NCBI GenBank assembly: GCA_036346375.1
Contig: CM070520.1
Coordinates: 42,489,854-42,553,853, forward strand
From: Guadua angustifolia
Lineage: Eukaryota; Streptophyta; Magnoliopsida; Poales; Poaceae
Length of the DNA: 64,000 nucleotides
Direction: 5' to 3'
Positions 10,610 to 22,246 of the stretch are shown one piece after another. The notes below the pieces were generated by a model that worked only from the letters and a program-made list of their open reading frames with translations, was not told where the DNA came from and did no database searches. The position numbers were made by a program, and so were the translations under genes. Every line of letters begins with the position of its first letter. Position 1 is the first letter of the stretch.

Positions 10610-13600
10610 TGTCGGGACTGAATATGCAAATCCGGACCCTCTGTATATCTTGCACTAGTCCAGATCACGCTAGTGCACACAGGCTCAACATCGCGAATAT
10701 CACAATCATACACAATGGAAATAAGATAATGAGATATTATATATTAAATATTACTAGTTGCATGACCTTATGGTCAACTTACATGACTTGCCTCACAAGG
10801 CTGAACAACAAATTGAAATGCAGCAGAATGAAGACGTAGGTAACCCCTCCGTATACCACAAGCAACTGATAAGGCTTGCACCCTAAACATTCGTCCCTTC
10901 ATGGTACACCTTCTTCAGCACTAGTGATGTTGTAGGCATGGGTGAGTACATAAAGCACTCAACAAGTTGTGCATGAGAATGCAATTCTAACATAACTATA
11001 TGCAAGGCTTATTCCAAAGGAATGGCTAACAATGGCTATTTGCGATGGCGGCATTTATGAACAAGTACAAGTATATAGATTGAAAAGACAGTAAAAACAA
11101 ATAACAGTAATAGATAGATTCAACGTTTCTCAAGTAAACTAAGTTTTCCATCCTAAGTCAAGATTCAACCTCCCATGGGAACCTGCCATCCATCCCAAGT
11201 TTTTATTTTGCAAAAGTCTAACCCTTGACTGTAATTCCCGAGCTATACTCAATACCGTGAGCATGGCTATTCGAATAGATTGTACACTCTGCAGAGGTTA
11301 TGCACTTTACCCACACGACATGATCATCTCTTGTTGCTAAGCTATTGGCACACTACCTTTAGTGTGCTGGCAGAGAAATCATGACAAAGCCTTTACAATG
11401 CTCTGCCTTAACCCAGTTCTACCCGCTGAGGTTTCAACACTGATGGGCTAAACCACCACAACAGGGCCCCCCTCTTGCGCCATGTGAGTTGATCCGTGAA
11501 CCCGGACTCACACCACCAAAGTAGTACTAAAGATAAGACATTGCAAATTAATCGGCCAAGCTGCCCCATAACAGACATGTGGTTGCATGATTGACTCAGG
11601 TCAAAGGCTCGCAAGGTTAAGTCCTTAGGGTGATCAAAGCAAGACTTGCATATACCCTTTGCCCATCAGACCCACCCAGGCACACTTTCCCTTGCCACTT
11701 GCTCTGATCTAAATCATAATCACCCCAGTTGATTACCAAGCACCATGTGCCATCAACAATTCAATATCGTTGTGTGACATCCATCACCACAACAACTCAA
11801 TCTCCTCGTGTGACCACACATGACACACAAATTCATAATGTTGTTCCATATTCCATTAGTCAAGATTATTTATCAATGATTCAAATACATGTGATGACGT
11901 GGCATGGCTAAGCAATCTAATCCGATCTAACCATCCCATGTTGATTTTATTATTGATCAACTATAGTAAACCAATCTAGGGTGACAATAGATCATGGCAT
12001 ACAAATGACAAGGTAGGGTGTAGATCAACAGGTATGTTATCTAAATCCCAAATTAGATTGAAATCATTTATACTCTTGAATTATCATGCAATATGGTAAA
12101 ACAAAATAGCAACTTTATAAACATGGGTTCAACATGATCAAAGCACAACTTGCCTTGGGAAAACCCTTATCCATGCTCTGGACCTCGGTCTTGAGTTGAT
12201 GAATCTCCCCCAGATGCATCACACAATTTATCGCTCTCGCTAAACGAAAGAGAATGCCAAATAAATACCAAAATAGAGAGTAAACAAACTCCAAAAATCA
12301 AATAAAATTTACCACTAAATAGATCTCAATTTTAAAATTTTTTAGAAATTTGAATCACCTCAATCGGAGTTCGTATGAGGGAGAACAAGCTCCCAGAAGA
12401 TTCAAAATCCTAAAAATTCAGAAAATTGGAAAATCAAATATTAACCGAATTATTTTATAAAAGAAAATCCAATTTATTGCATCATGCTGACATCATCCTC
12501 GGACGCGAACTAATCGCGCATTGACACCTGTCCCGCAGATCGGTTGTGGACTCGGTGCAATCAGACGTGGGTTCACCGTGGACCATGGCATCAGTCTTGC
12601 AGCACCTGCCGATGCCGTGCGACGTTAGCCGCCACGCGTCAGCACCCGATTGGTCGACCCGAGATGAGATCTGGTGCGTCTACCCTAATCCAACGGCTTG
12701 AAACAAAATCGAATCTAAACCGTCCAGATTGGATCTACGGCTGCAGATCTTGGGCCACGCTTTAAAGCGACGACCGTCCGATCTAATCTTACGGCCTCAT
12801 CTTACCGATGGTATTCACTATTAACGCGGTGACGTGGATCAATCTGGTGCACTCACGATTGATAGGACGGCTGGCGGTGCTCGGCCCCATCGATGGCAAT
12901 ACGGCGATGTGGAGTCGCCCGACTTGAGGACGACGACGTGCGTTGCGGCGATGCAGTGTCTCCCGGCGACCACGGAATGACGGAACCGACACGGCGCGAC
13001 GAGGTGAGTTCGGCTCTGGGCTTGGAACGGTGGAACAAGGCCTCGGCGACGGCGAAACACGGTGGGGAACCTCACGGTGCTCCGGCGAGCTCTTGCGCGA
13101 CTCCTCGGGCTCCTCAGACGATGGCGCTTCAGCAAAAGGATGCGGCTGGCACGGGTGAACCTTGGGAGCCCCACACCCCTATTTATAGCCTCATCAACCG
13201 TGCAGAATCCAGAATCTTAACGGCGTACATCGGTGGTGGCGCAGCTCCGAGTTCGTCGCGGACACGATGACCCTCGACCGCCCGATCGGCGATCAACGGT
13301 TTCTACGGACTCTGGGCGGCTCACGATCTCAATCGCACGCACCCGATCAACGGCGGATATTGATTAGGGTTTTGGCTCGATCCGATTAATGATGAGTGTT
13401 GATTTGGATCCGACAGCTAGCAGTCGTTAGGGTTTTGCTGATGCGCCGCTTGATGAAGACCGCCCGATGAAGATCCAACGGCGTACATTCGCTAGGGCTT
13501 CCACGACGACGCAGCTTAATGAAGATCCTCGGATGGCGATCCAACGGCTGATGATGAACCCTCTAGAAGCTGGGCCGCAACGAACGGCAACAACGCGCAC

Positions 13601-13950
13601 AGTAATAGGCTCGGCCCATTACTGTTCCTACCGAAATTCGGGGTTTTTGAATTTAAATAATTAGGGAAATTACTTTGATTTATTTAGGGCAATAAAAACA
13701 CTAAGAAAAATCCAAGAAAAATCTCAAAAATACTTTGAGACATCCTGGACTCAAATAAAATATTTTTAGCAAAACTTTATTTCAAACTTAGCTACATATA
13801 ATTAGTTTTTGGCAAGAGGTTAATATACTTATTTTAAAATAATTCAAATAAACTCCAAAAAATCCAATAAATCTAGAAAATTCACAAAAAGCACAAATAA
13901 CAATAAAACACTATTAACTAATTTAAAAGAGCAAAATTTGGGATGTTACA
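10610..13950 (-). repeat. 3.3-kb Tekay-like LTR
   Basis: It runs from TGTAACATCC to CCCGACA on the minus strand. The interior has a GC-rich block at 12480-13600 (the probable promoter/leader side) and AT-rich flanks. It holds no credible gene; the open frames at 12839-13270 overlap on both strands and are composition artefacts. Confidence 0.78.
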
Positions 13951-14100
13951 CCCGGACGAGGTCACGGCCTTCTCTTGATCTTCCCGTCGGAGGGTAGTTA
14001 TGGATTGGTTGATGGCAACCTGAACCATCCAGCGAGCATCTTCAGGGGTCTTCGGATCAAGGTCACCCGCCTCCACGTTCATGCCTTGGTTATCTGCCAT
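13951..14100 (-). pseudogene. gag N-terminus of Tat element 1 (truncated)
   Basis: A minus-strand frame starts at an ATG at 14100, MADNQGMNVEAGDL, and runs about 50 residues before the Tekay-like LTR cuts it at 13950. The position, about 160 bp after the PBS, is where gag begins in Tat elements. The rest of gag is missing. Confidence 0.65.
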
Positions 14101-14262
14101 GAGGACAAAATGCTCGCGTAGTGGCGGTGAGGGTGAAAACAGGGCGGGAGTAAATCACGCACGCCGAGTTGCTTGAAGCCCAAACTTCATGAATGTCCTT
14201 CAATGGAGCGTGCCATGCTTCTGAGATCTTGATGTTGTTTCTCTGAATGAGCGAAGCTTTTA

Positions 14263-14281
14263 GGTCCCACGGTGGGCGCCA
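14263..14281 (-). other. Primer binding site of Tat element 1
   Basis: The minus strand reads TGGCGCCCACCGTGGGACC two bases after the 5' LTR. TGGCGCCCACCGTGGG is the characteristic Tat-lineage PBS. Confidence 0.85.
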
Positions 14282-14283
14282 GC

Positions 14284-14944
14284 TGTCGACGATCGGGATC
14301 ATCTGACCGCAGAAATGAAGAGGGGTGGATCGAGTATGCGGGACCCAAAACGAGCTTCACTCACTGAAGGGATGCGTTTGCTACTTCGTTGGCTGAGTCG
14401 AAAGGAAAACGAGCAAGACACGGGGCATTATACTGGTTCGAGCCCCTGTGAAGGAAAAGCTCTACTCCAGTCCTGCCCTGAGGCAAGGATGTTCTCTATG
14501 CTTGAGTACAAGTGCTTGTTTTACAGCTCGAGTTCTAAGGAATTCTAGGCTGGTTGTGTCTACTATCTTGTAGCTTTGATTGTGTGCCTTGAGCCTGTTT
14601 GCCTCAAGGTGTTTTATACCTCTCCTGGCCATTTCCAGAAACGACCAGGAGAGATTTCCGGACTAGTGGCCTGATGCGCACTAAAGGTGGGGTGTAACCG
14701 TTCCGCATCTGTCGTCCACGTTCGCCTTAACTCCGGCATTCAAGGTCCTGGTAACTATCGAGTGAGCGCACGTCTTCAAACTAAGGTCGAGGTCGTGTGG
14801 GAGTTGAATCCTTGCCCCCCAAGCTTGAGGTCGCGTGGGAACAGTGCAGCTCAGGTCATGGCCAGAGACCCTCGCAGCCCAACCCCGAGCTAGGGGCCCC
14901 ATTGACTATCCGTTGACTTGTCAGAGATTTCTCAGTCCCTGACA
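14284..14944 (-). repeat. 5' LTR of Tat element 1
   Basis: Partner of 3718-4379, beginning TGTCGACGATCGGGAT and ending CAGTCCCTGACA. The ATTAT duplication follows at 14945-14949. Confidence 0.9.
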
Positions 14945-14949
14945 ATTAT
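14945..14949 (+). repeat. Target-site duplication ATTAT, right copy (Tat element 1)
   Basis: Exact 5-bp match to 3713-3717. Confidence 0.9.
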
Positions 14950-16900
14950 CCCACCCTTGCTAACTTGTCAGTCTAGAGTACAAAAGGAGTCAAAACATGT
15001 ACTCACTACTTGGATAATACCGAGTGTGTGTGGCTGAATCACTCGCACAAAACCATGTACATGCATCACCGTAGGTTCCTTCGAAAGAATCACCCATACC
15101 ACAAGACAAAAAAAAAACAATTCGACGGAACTACCGAAGATGGTTTAGCTCCAAAGCTTTTAAGCAGGATAGACATTCATGATATGGTTAAGAACCTGGA
15201 TATTGTGCTTGGAAATGAACGTAAATTGAGGACCCGTGAGAAGAGCATGTGAAAGAAGAGACCAATATTTTAGAACCTATCTTATTGGGAACACCTAGAA
15301 GTTCAATACTGCATTGATGTGATGCACGTAGAGAAAAATATCTGTAATAGCTTGATTGGTATCTTGCTGAATATTAAAGGCAAAACAAAGGATGATATCA
15401 ACACACGGTTTGACTTGGTCGATGTGGGCATCAAGCTTGAGTTAGCACCGAAAGAGACTGATGAAGGCCTAATGTACTGTGAACCTGCTTGTTACACTCT
15501 ATCCAAGGCTGAGAGAACTAAACTGTGCTAGTATTTGTATGGTCTAAAAGTTCTGTTTGGTTACTCCTCTAACATAAAGAGACTTGTTTCGATGCAAGAT
15601 TTGAGTATAACTGGTATGGAGTCTAATGATTGCCATGTGCATATGACACAGATGCTCCCTATCACAATTAGAAGTATTTTACCGAGCAAGGATAGGGAGA
15701 CAATCACAAGGCTATATTTTTCTTTAACACAATTGCTCAGAAGGTCATCAATACCAAAGGACTAGATGCTATGCCGGCTGAGATGGGCATAACTCTATGT
15801 AATCTTGAGATGTATTTCTCACTGTCGTTTTTAGATATCATGGTCCATCTCATTGTTCACCTTATGAGGGAGTTAAGATATGCGGGCTCGTGTTCCTATG
15901 TAGCATGTAACCATTCGAGAGGTACATGGGAATTCTTAAATCCTTACAGAATCTATCTTGACGGAGGGTAAATTTGTCGAAGGTTATGCAACTGAAGAGG
16001 TAGTTGAATTCTATGTTGATTACATGGCTCAGGTCGAGCCGATAAGTGTGCCTCGATCCCGCCATGTGGGGATTCTCTAGGGTATCAGGACCATCAAAAG
16101 GAAAGCAATCACACCTGATCCTGTTGTGTGTGCTAAAGACCATTTCACAGTATTGCAACACATGGCTATTGTGGCCTCTTGTATTGACGAGCACAAGAAC
16201 TCGCTACAGTAAGAGAATCCATCGTGACAGGAGTCCTAGATCATCAGACAACATAACCTTCAGTTCAACAGATGGTTGAAGGAGCAGCAACCCATCACTA
16301 GAAGCTCGTTAGGTACGATTACATGGTTGGCAAAAGGGCCAGCATTTAAAGTTGTAACATGGAAATGATATGACTTAAATGAGTACACATTTTACATGAG
16401 AGATCAGGACATGAAGAGCACAAACCAGAACATCGATGTTCGCATGATGTGCTAAATACCACTGGGTTGACGAGGAGCTTCTACTATGGGTTCATTGAGA
16501 AAATTTGGGAGCTCGACTACATACTATTCAAGATCCCCTTATTTCGATGCCGTTGGGTTCACCTGTAGCACGTGAAGGATGATAAGTATGATATCACTAC
16601 TATGGACCTTGAATGTATCGGATACTAAGACGAACCATTTGTACTTGCTAACCAAGTTGTTCAAGTATTCTATGTAACCGACACATCCAAAAAAAACGCC
16701 ATGTGGTTCTTCAAGAAAAAATGAGGTTTGCCAGAGTTGAGAATGTAGTAGATGAGAAAGATACAATGAGTTTGACAAATTGCCTCCTAACGGAAAAAGC
16801 ATCATGGTCCACAAAGAACAACTTGAGAAAGCTAGCTACACATGTGTCGATCATCGTGAATGGCTAATTTTTATACAAAAGAATAAGCAAGTGGAGTTAT
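14950..16900 (+). pseudogene. CACTA TNP2 transposase, C-terminal half (broken)
   Basis: This is the continuation of the gene cut at 3712. It holds the end of the Transposase_21 domain (VQYCIDVMHVEKNICNS near 15305, equivalent to the family's LDVMHxEKNV block). A DUF4218-like region follows around 15780-16030 (NLEMYFSLSFLDIMVHL, VEGYATEEVVEF), then a DUF4216-like region around 16370-16800 (YDLNEYTFYMRDQD, SFYYGFIEKIWELDYI, QVFYVTD). Stops near 15252, 15531 and 15971 and repeated frame shifts interrupt it, including within DUF4216. Together with 2586-3712 it covers most of a TNP2 protein. The product would act in the nucleus on CACTA termini, but this copy is dead. Confidence 0.87.
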
Positions 16901-17035
16901 GAAGAGGTCACCATATTTGTTAGTCATGCATAAAAGTAAACGAATGTATTGTCGTTGTACTATTTTTACTTGAACAACCTGTTATCTCTGTGATGTTCTT
17001 TTTCACTTTCTCTTAATTAGAACAAAATAATATTG

Positions 17036-17240
17036 CATATTACTTGAACAAATAATAATAACTTGAATAATAACTTGAAGAAATAGTAACAATAACTTGA
17101 ACAAATAGTAATAACAATAATAACTTGAACAAATAATAATGACAATAATAACTCAAAGAAATAATTATAATAAATAATAATATCTTCAACAAATAATAAT
17201 AACTTGAACAAATAATAATAAATAATACCAAACAAATAAT
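17036..17240. repeat. Degenerate AT-rich tandem repeat
   Basis: About nine irregular copies of a unit like ACTTGAACAAATAATAATA (roughly 19-25 bp) follow one another. Confidence 0.85.
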
Positions 17241-17269
17241 AATCGCTTTACTAAAATAAAAAAAAACTT

Positions 17270-17308
17270 CATCATAGACGATTCTGGGCTCGAACCGTCT
17301 ATAATGAG
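17270..17308 (+). repeat. Isolated subterminal-type CACTA motif pair
   Basis: CATCATAGACGATT is followed by AACCGTCTATAATGAG in inverted orientation, the same motif pair found at both ends of the CACTA element but here in its interior. Confidence 0.6.
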
Positions 17309-18980
17309 TCTTAACCCATAACCATAGGCCGGCCCCCCATCGCACTTGCCCTCGCCCCTTCGCCTACACTTGTCCTCACACGTACACACACCCACACCTT
17401 TGCCTTGTAATGCACCTTTCTTGTCATGTTTACAGTGCATAAGGTAGAGCTCAGTAGCAAGGAGATTATCTTGTTCTCCAGAAGTTTACGTATAAAGCTA
17501 ATAATAATGTAACTATGGATAAATCCTTGGTTATTCGGCCTCAGAGAGTGTCTAGTCACTAGTGTGTCCCTAAAGTGAGAATATTGGGTGGTGGTTATTC
17601 GGCGGACTTGTAACTGTTGTCCACCATTAGCTCTTAATGTGCACCTACTTCCTCATAGCTAGATGTGTATGAACAAATAATGGCCAATCTTGCTTCTGTT
17701 TACTATTGTTGTTTCTTCCTGTGGTTGTGATAAACCGGTAATTCTCACTTGTGTGCATTGTTACACATTTCAATGTGTAATCCTTTCTTAATCCTTGTGT
17801 TGTTTGTAAATTGTTCTTTGTCAATCTACACGAAGTATTCTTCTGTCCTCTCAAACACATTTATTTATGTCACCATTCCATCCATATGATAGGAACTCAT
17901 GCACTTTTAGAACTATTTGAAATGCATGTGAACTGACATGAACTTGTGAAGGTCTAGAACGTTTGTAAGCTTTTGTTTTGGAACTATTGAGTACACCGTG
18001 TACAATTTGAATGTTTGTTCTGTGGATGATAGCCTTCACACTGCTAGTCATCTTTGCATATTTGTTTCTACTTTAAAGCATAGTCTTTCGCATGCTTATG
18101 GCATCTTACAATTTGTAAGGATAAGAATTCCGTTAGCATTAGCAGTTGGTGCTATGGTATAAAATGTGAGTATGTTATTATGCCTTGACTTTGTACAATA
18201 ATGAAGTACTGCTTGCTCTAAACTGTAGTGCAAGTAATCTGGAATAAAAACCAAACTCTCAAGTTTGTATGCAAAAAGTGAAATATATACTACAAAATCA
18301 CATAATAAATGCTCATGTGCTGTACCACTTCTATTATTTTGAATGTTTCTTTCTCACATGGACTCCAAGAATTGTTGTTCAAGTCGTGATCTTGGTCAAG
18401 TAACCGCAAAGTCTTGATCTTGGTCAAATATGTGTTTCCTCCTGAGGTGCCTTTTGCTATGTCTGATGCTATGATTTTTCCATTGCCATCAATAGGTGTG
18501 GTTCCACTCCTCTACTACTTTTATCTAAGTTCCTGTATTGATTTGTCCATGTAAAATATTTCATGATCCAATTTTGTGTAGTACAGTTTCTTTGTAGAAT
18601 AATAAACAAAATTGTATGCTTCATGATACTCAAACAAAATTGTATTCTTCATGACCTGTATACTGCTTTGCTGCCTTGTATTGCTCGATGATGCAAATTG
18701 GGTCAAATGATGAATTGGACAATTAAGGTTGTAAATTAGGCCTTGAACCAGTAGACTTCTATGCTAGAAAGTATTGGTTCATTTTACTGTTGTAAAGCTT
18801 GTTCATTATTCTTTACCTGCAGTTGTTCTCTTTTGATTACTATCTGTGTTACTTTATTTGCCTATGCACTGCTCTGTTGGTTTGGTTGATTAAATAACCT
18901 GCAATCTGAACTAGTATTATACTGAATTCTGATCATAAGAATAGTGAAATTAATTAAAGAATACCTTAAAGTGAATGATT

Positions 18981-18985
18981 AGGAA
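18981..18985 (+). repeat. Target-site duplication AGGAA, left copy
   Basis: Exact match to 28203-28207 across the large-LTR element. Confidence 0.92.
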
Positions 18986-19835
18986 TGTAATACCGCAAAT
19001 TGTTTTTGTCGTCTTTCGATTTTAAGAATCTTGTCAAAAGTCCTGGCTTTTGCCGAAGGCTTATCGGTAAAGGAATTTTTCCTCAGGCCGTTAAGTTTTT
19101 GCGGTAAAATTTTAGTCGGCATGTAATATTCCACATGAGCTTTAGGGGAATAATATTTATATGATATTGCAGTGCATCTCTTGGGCTTTAGGAGGACCCG
19201 GTTGAGGGTTTTGGGCTAGAGGGAGAAATTCTGGGCTTGAAGGGGTGCTCTTTTGGGTCTTTTGGAGAGAATGAAACCCTAGCCCTAACTCCCCTCCCAT
19301 TTTCGTTTTGCCCCCTGCAGACTCATCCTCCCAGCCGCCCCTCCTCATTTTCCCCCGTGCTGCAACCTCATCCAACCGGCCCTCCCTGCCTCCTCTCCAT
19401 CCCAGTCGGCGCGCCACCTCCCAGCACCGGCGCCCCTTCGGCCAGCCGCCGGCAAGCCTCCCCCTAGCCGGCGAGCCTCGCCTCCCTTGTCCGGCGCCCC
19501 TGCTGTTCCCCAAGGTCGGCGTCCTCCGGCCTTGCTCCGGCCAGCCCCGGCGTCCTCCCCTCCGGCGAGCTCCTCCTTCCCCCGGGTGAAGGCAGCATCT
19601 CCCCCATCTCCCTTCTTCCTCCATGAGAATGATTGGAGGTAAAAAACCCTAGAAATTTTGGGGGTGAGATTGCTTGCATGCATGGTGTTTGATGAAATGC
19701 CTAGCTAGGGTTCTTGTTTTGCAATGTATGTAGTTGAGGGATTTAGAGTCTAGAGTGATTTGCAAGTTCTGTTTCGAGCAGATTTTTGCCCCTGTTAGAG
19801 CTGCTGTTCGAAAATTCTACAAGCGTTTCCTGGGG

Positions 19836-20125
19836 GTTTGGCTATAACAAAAGTTGTATATAATTGAACTACCTTTCAATAGACACCGAAATCATCAAGT
19901 TTAGTTCAGCCATTTAAAAGTTATGACTATTTTACCGATTGCTGTCCAGAACAAGTTAAATTATGTTCCGTCGCTGTACGTCGCAAATCTGGGAAAAATG
20001 GGTGCTTTTTCCGGTCGGTTGGCTATAGAAAAAGTTGTAGATAATCGAATTACCTTTCAATGAAGTCCAAAATCGCTAAGTTTTGTTCAGCCGTTTGAAA
20101 GTTATGGCCGTTTTACCAAGTGCTG
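19836..20125 (+). repeat. Two-copy repeat in the 5' LTR
   Basis: Two adjacent diverged copies share GGCTATA..AAAAGTTGTA, ACCTTTCAATG, GTTCAGCCGTTTGAAAGTTATG and a TGCTGTCC end. The same pair is at about 25828-26117 in the 3' LTR. Confidence 0.75.
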
Positions 20126-21214
20126 TCCCGGGTTGGCAGATTTCTGTTTTCGGGTTTTAGGAGTGGGTTGCGAAGCCAACTTCGTTATGAGTCTTGTGTT
20201 GAATCTTGGGCGTGTTTTTGAGTGGGTTATATATCCATGTGCAGGTGGTGTGACCCCCAGGTGTGGCAACCTCGTCTCGCCACACCGTCTCGAGAAGTTG
20301 AAGGCAAGTGCGTTGTAGTGAATGTGGCTTAGATGGCTATTATGTATTTCTTGCAATGTTACCGTTGTCCATGTGTTACTTTATTATTGTCATGCTTGAT
20401 TTTGCAGGTGATATGATGAATGAGAATGGTTAAATGGTTATGCCATTATCTAAAACAAGTTTATATGCAAGTGTAACCCGTATACCTCTTATAGGGTGTT
20501 TAGTTGATTGCTTGTGTTATTTATACGCTTATGCTATGGTTGCATTTGTGTTTATAAGCACGTCTAGTAGGGTAATTGTCTTTTGATGAAAAGGTTAAGT
20601 ACCGGAGGCAAGTGCATCGTTGATTGAAAGGATTTGTGTTGAAAGTTGAAGGTTATAACACCTTGCGATTATGAGGAGCTATCTTTGAGATATCATACTA
20701 CTATCACTAGTATGAAAGGATAATGTGAATAATGAAGTAATGAGGTTGGATTAATAAGAATGGATGATTTGCCGATCATGAAAATGGATTAAGACTTTAA
20801 TGGGAGTATAAATGATAATTGTGACCATGTCTATATGAGTGTCGAGAATAAGAATATGAGAGTTGAGAAGATAAGTAAGAATGTTGGGGATGTGGATATG
20901 AGTATTGATAATATGGATACAAATGTGAGACATGAATGTATTTTGCAAATTTGTTTGTCTAATTGCATTTGTGCATTCATGATGGAAGAGGTGACCCATT
21001 CTGATGCGGGCCTCTGTGCTCACATGTAGTGAGCACGAAAGTCCTACCTCATAGTCCCGTATACATGGTTGTATGGGAGCGAGTCAGTAAGAGTAGGCAC
21101 CCTCCACCACGGGGTGGAAGGGGAATGAGAGGGTGCACACCGACGGGTGTGCACTCGGCCATACCGGTATGTGCTAAAGATGAGATGAGACATGCATAAT
21201 GCATCATGTACAAT

Positions 21215-21490
21215 GAGATGTTATGTGAATGAAAGCACGGTTGTGTTGCAATATATATAGCATTGCATTTATGCACGATATGTTATGTGAATGAAAGCAT
21301 GGTTGTGTTGCAATATATAGCATTGCATTTATGCACGAGATGTTATGTGAATGAAAGCGTGGTTGTGTTGCATTATATAGCATTTCATATATGTATGAGA
21401 TATTATGTGAATGAAATGCATGGTGGTGTTGCATTATATAGCATTGCCTATATGTATGAGATATTATGTGAATGGAAGCATAAAAGCATT
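21215..21490 (+). repeat. Tandem array (~61-bp unit) in the 5' LTR
   Basis: Five copies of a unit containing ATGTTATGTGAATGAAAGC, GGTTGTGTTGCA and TATATAGCATTGCAT. Starts are near 21215, 21278, 21337, 21398 and 21459. The last copy is partial. Confidence 0.92.
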
Positions 21491-22234
21491 TCATTGCATT
21501 GTGTATTGAAATTGATAAATGTTGATTGATGAGAATGGAAGAGAACAGGTTGAGGTTTGAGTCGTGGGCTCATCCAGAATTGGTTTATTCCGAGGCATGG
21601 GTAAGATTGTGTTACATTTTTGAGTTGGTTGAGGTAAGTGGAGCCGATCACGCTACGTTGTTGGATGTTTCAGTTAAGTAATGTCTATGTAAATGATGAA
21701 GTAATCGTGCTCTTACGTTTTGGATCTTTATAAATTCAACTGTTTCCTTTATTTATGGATGTCAATTAAAGGAACTGTTACTTGGTGTCTTCTAATAGTT
21801 GCAATTTAGTCTAATGCCTTACTTTTCCTACTTGTTGCACTTTGCTGAGTCTTGGACTCACGCTTGTTTGCTTCCTGTTTTAGGTACCTTGAAGCTGATT
21901 CGTTTGGTTGGGAGTAGTATCACGTACACGACTGCGGTCTCCAACAATTCATTTAATCAATTCATTAATTCTGGATGTAATTAATTCGGTTGAAATGTGT
22001 TGTTGTCGTGGTGAAGTTATTAATTTCCTTTGGGTATGTGATTGCTTAACTAAGGATCTGCTAGAATGATATCTTATCTGCTGCTATTCTTTTGTCTGCT
22101 GAGTGGATGTCCTCTGTTCTAGAGAGGTCATGCCGAAATTTTGTAAATTTCGGTGGCTTAGTTTCTAAGCTGGTCTTAATAGTTTAGAGGGTTGGTAGCA
22201 TCCGTGGCGCGTATGAGCTCCGGGGTGTTACAGT

Positions 22235-22246
22235 TGGTATCAGAGC
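22235..22246 (+). other. Primer binding site of large-LTR element
   Basis: TGGTATCAGAGC, complementary to initiator methionine tRNA, lies two bases after the 5' LTR. Confidence 0.9.

Larger units (their letters stand above)
10440..13950 (-). mobile_element. Truncated Tekay-like Gypsy: one long LTR plus 170 bp of interior
   Basis: Read on the minus strand, an LTR begins TGTAACATCCCAAATTTTG at 13950 and ends ATTCAGTCCCGACA at 10610. It is followed by GAGGC, then GGTATCAGAGCC, the initiator-Met tRNA primer site, then about 150 bp of leader before the sequence switches to the host pol. The LTR end and leader resemble those of the chromovirus at 62360-62450. No second LTR or flanking duplication exists, so this is not a simple solo LTR; a deletion removed the rest of this element together with the host's gag-RT region. 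Confidence 0.8.
3718..14944 (-). mobile_element. Tat-lineage Ty3/Gypsy retrotransposon 1 (internally deleted)
   Basis: Two LTRs of about 660 bp with TGTCGACG...GACA ends and an exact 5-bp duplication (ATTAT) bound the element. It reads on the minus strand: PBS at 14263-14281, gag start at 14100, pol remnants down to 8276, then a post-pol region with a plus-strand extra ORF and a purine-rich tract beside the 3' LTR. The PBS type, the RNase H/integrase motifs and the antisense ORF with a 'putative gypsy type transposon' domain place it in the Tat lineage. Most of gag, the protease and the front of reverse transcriptase are missing, replaced by a Tekay-like LTR segment (10440-13950). It splits the CACTA TNP2 gene. 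Confidence 0.9.
16901..18985. other. Non-coding CACTA interior
   Basis: AT-rich sequence with no gene beyond the end of TNP2. It holds the repeats at 17036-17240 and the subterminal-like motif at 17270-17308. The rest may be intron or spacer leading to the second CACTA ORF. Confidence 0.5.
18986..22232 (+). repeat. 5' LTR of large-LTR element
   Basis: It starts TGTAATACCGC and ends GGGTGTTACA. A C/T-rich block at 19290-19620 ends in a GT-like splice context (GGAGGTAAAAAACC) and could be a leader exon. Further parts are a two-copy 150-bp repeat at about 19840-20125 and a ~61-bp tandem array at 21215-21490. Open frames in the GC-rich block overlap on both strands and are not credible genes. 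Confidence 0.9.

Noticed and set aside
12839..13270. Overlapping 111- to 125-codon frames in the Tekay-like LTR
   Set aside because: Both strands are open because the region is GC-rich. No motif, and the location is inside an LTR.
10610..13950. Simple solo LTR
   Set aside because: A primer site and 150 bp of leader follow the LTR, and the flanking 5-bp sequences do not match, so a deletion explains it better.
19157..19624. 155-codon minus-strand frame in the 5' LTR, repeated at 25148-25615
   Set aside because: It is present twice only because the LTR is duplicated. It overlaps equally long frames on the other strand in a GC-rich block, and the Gly/Arg-rich composition matches no protein family.
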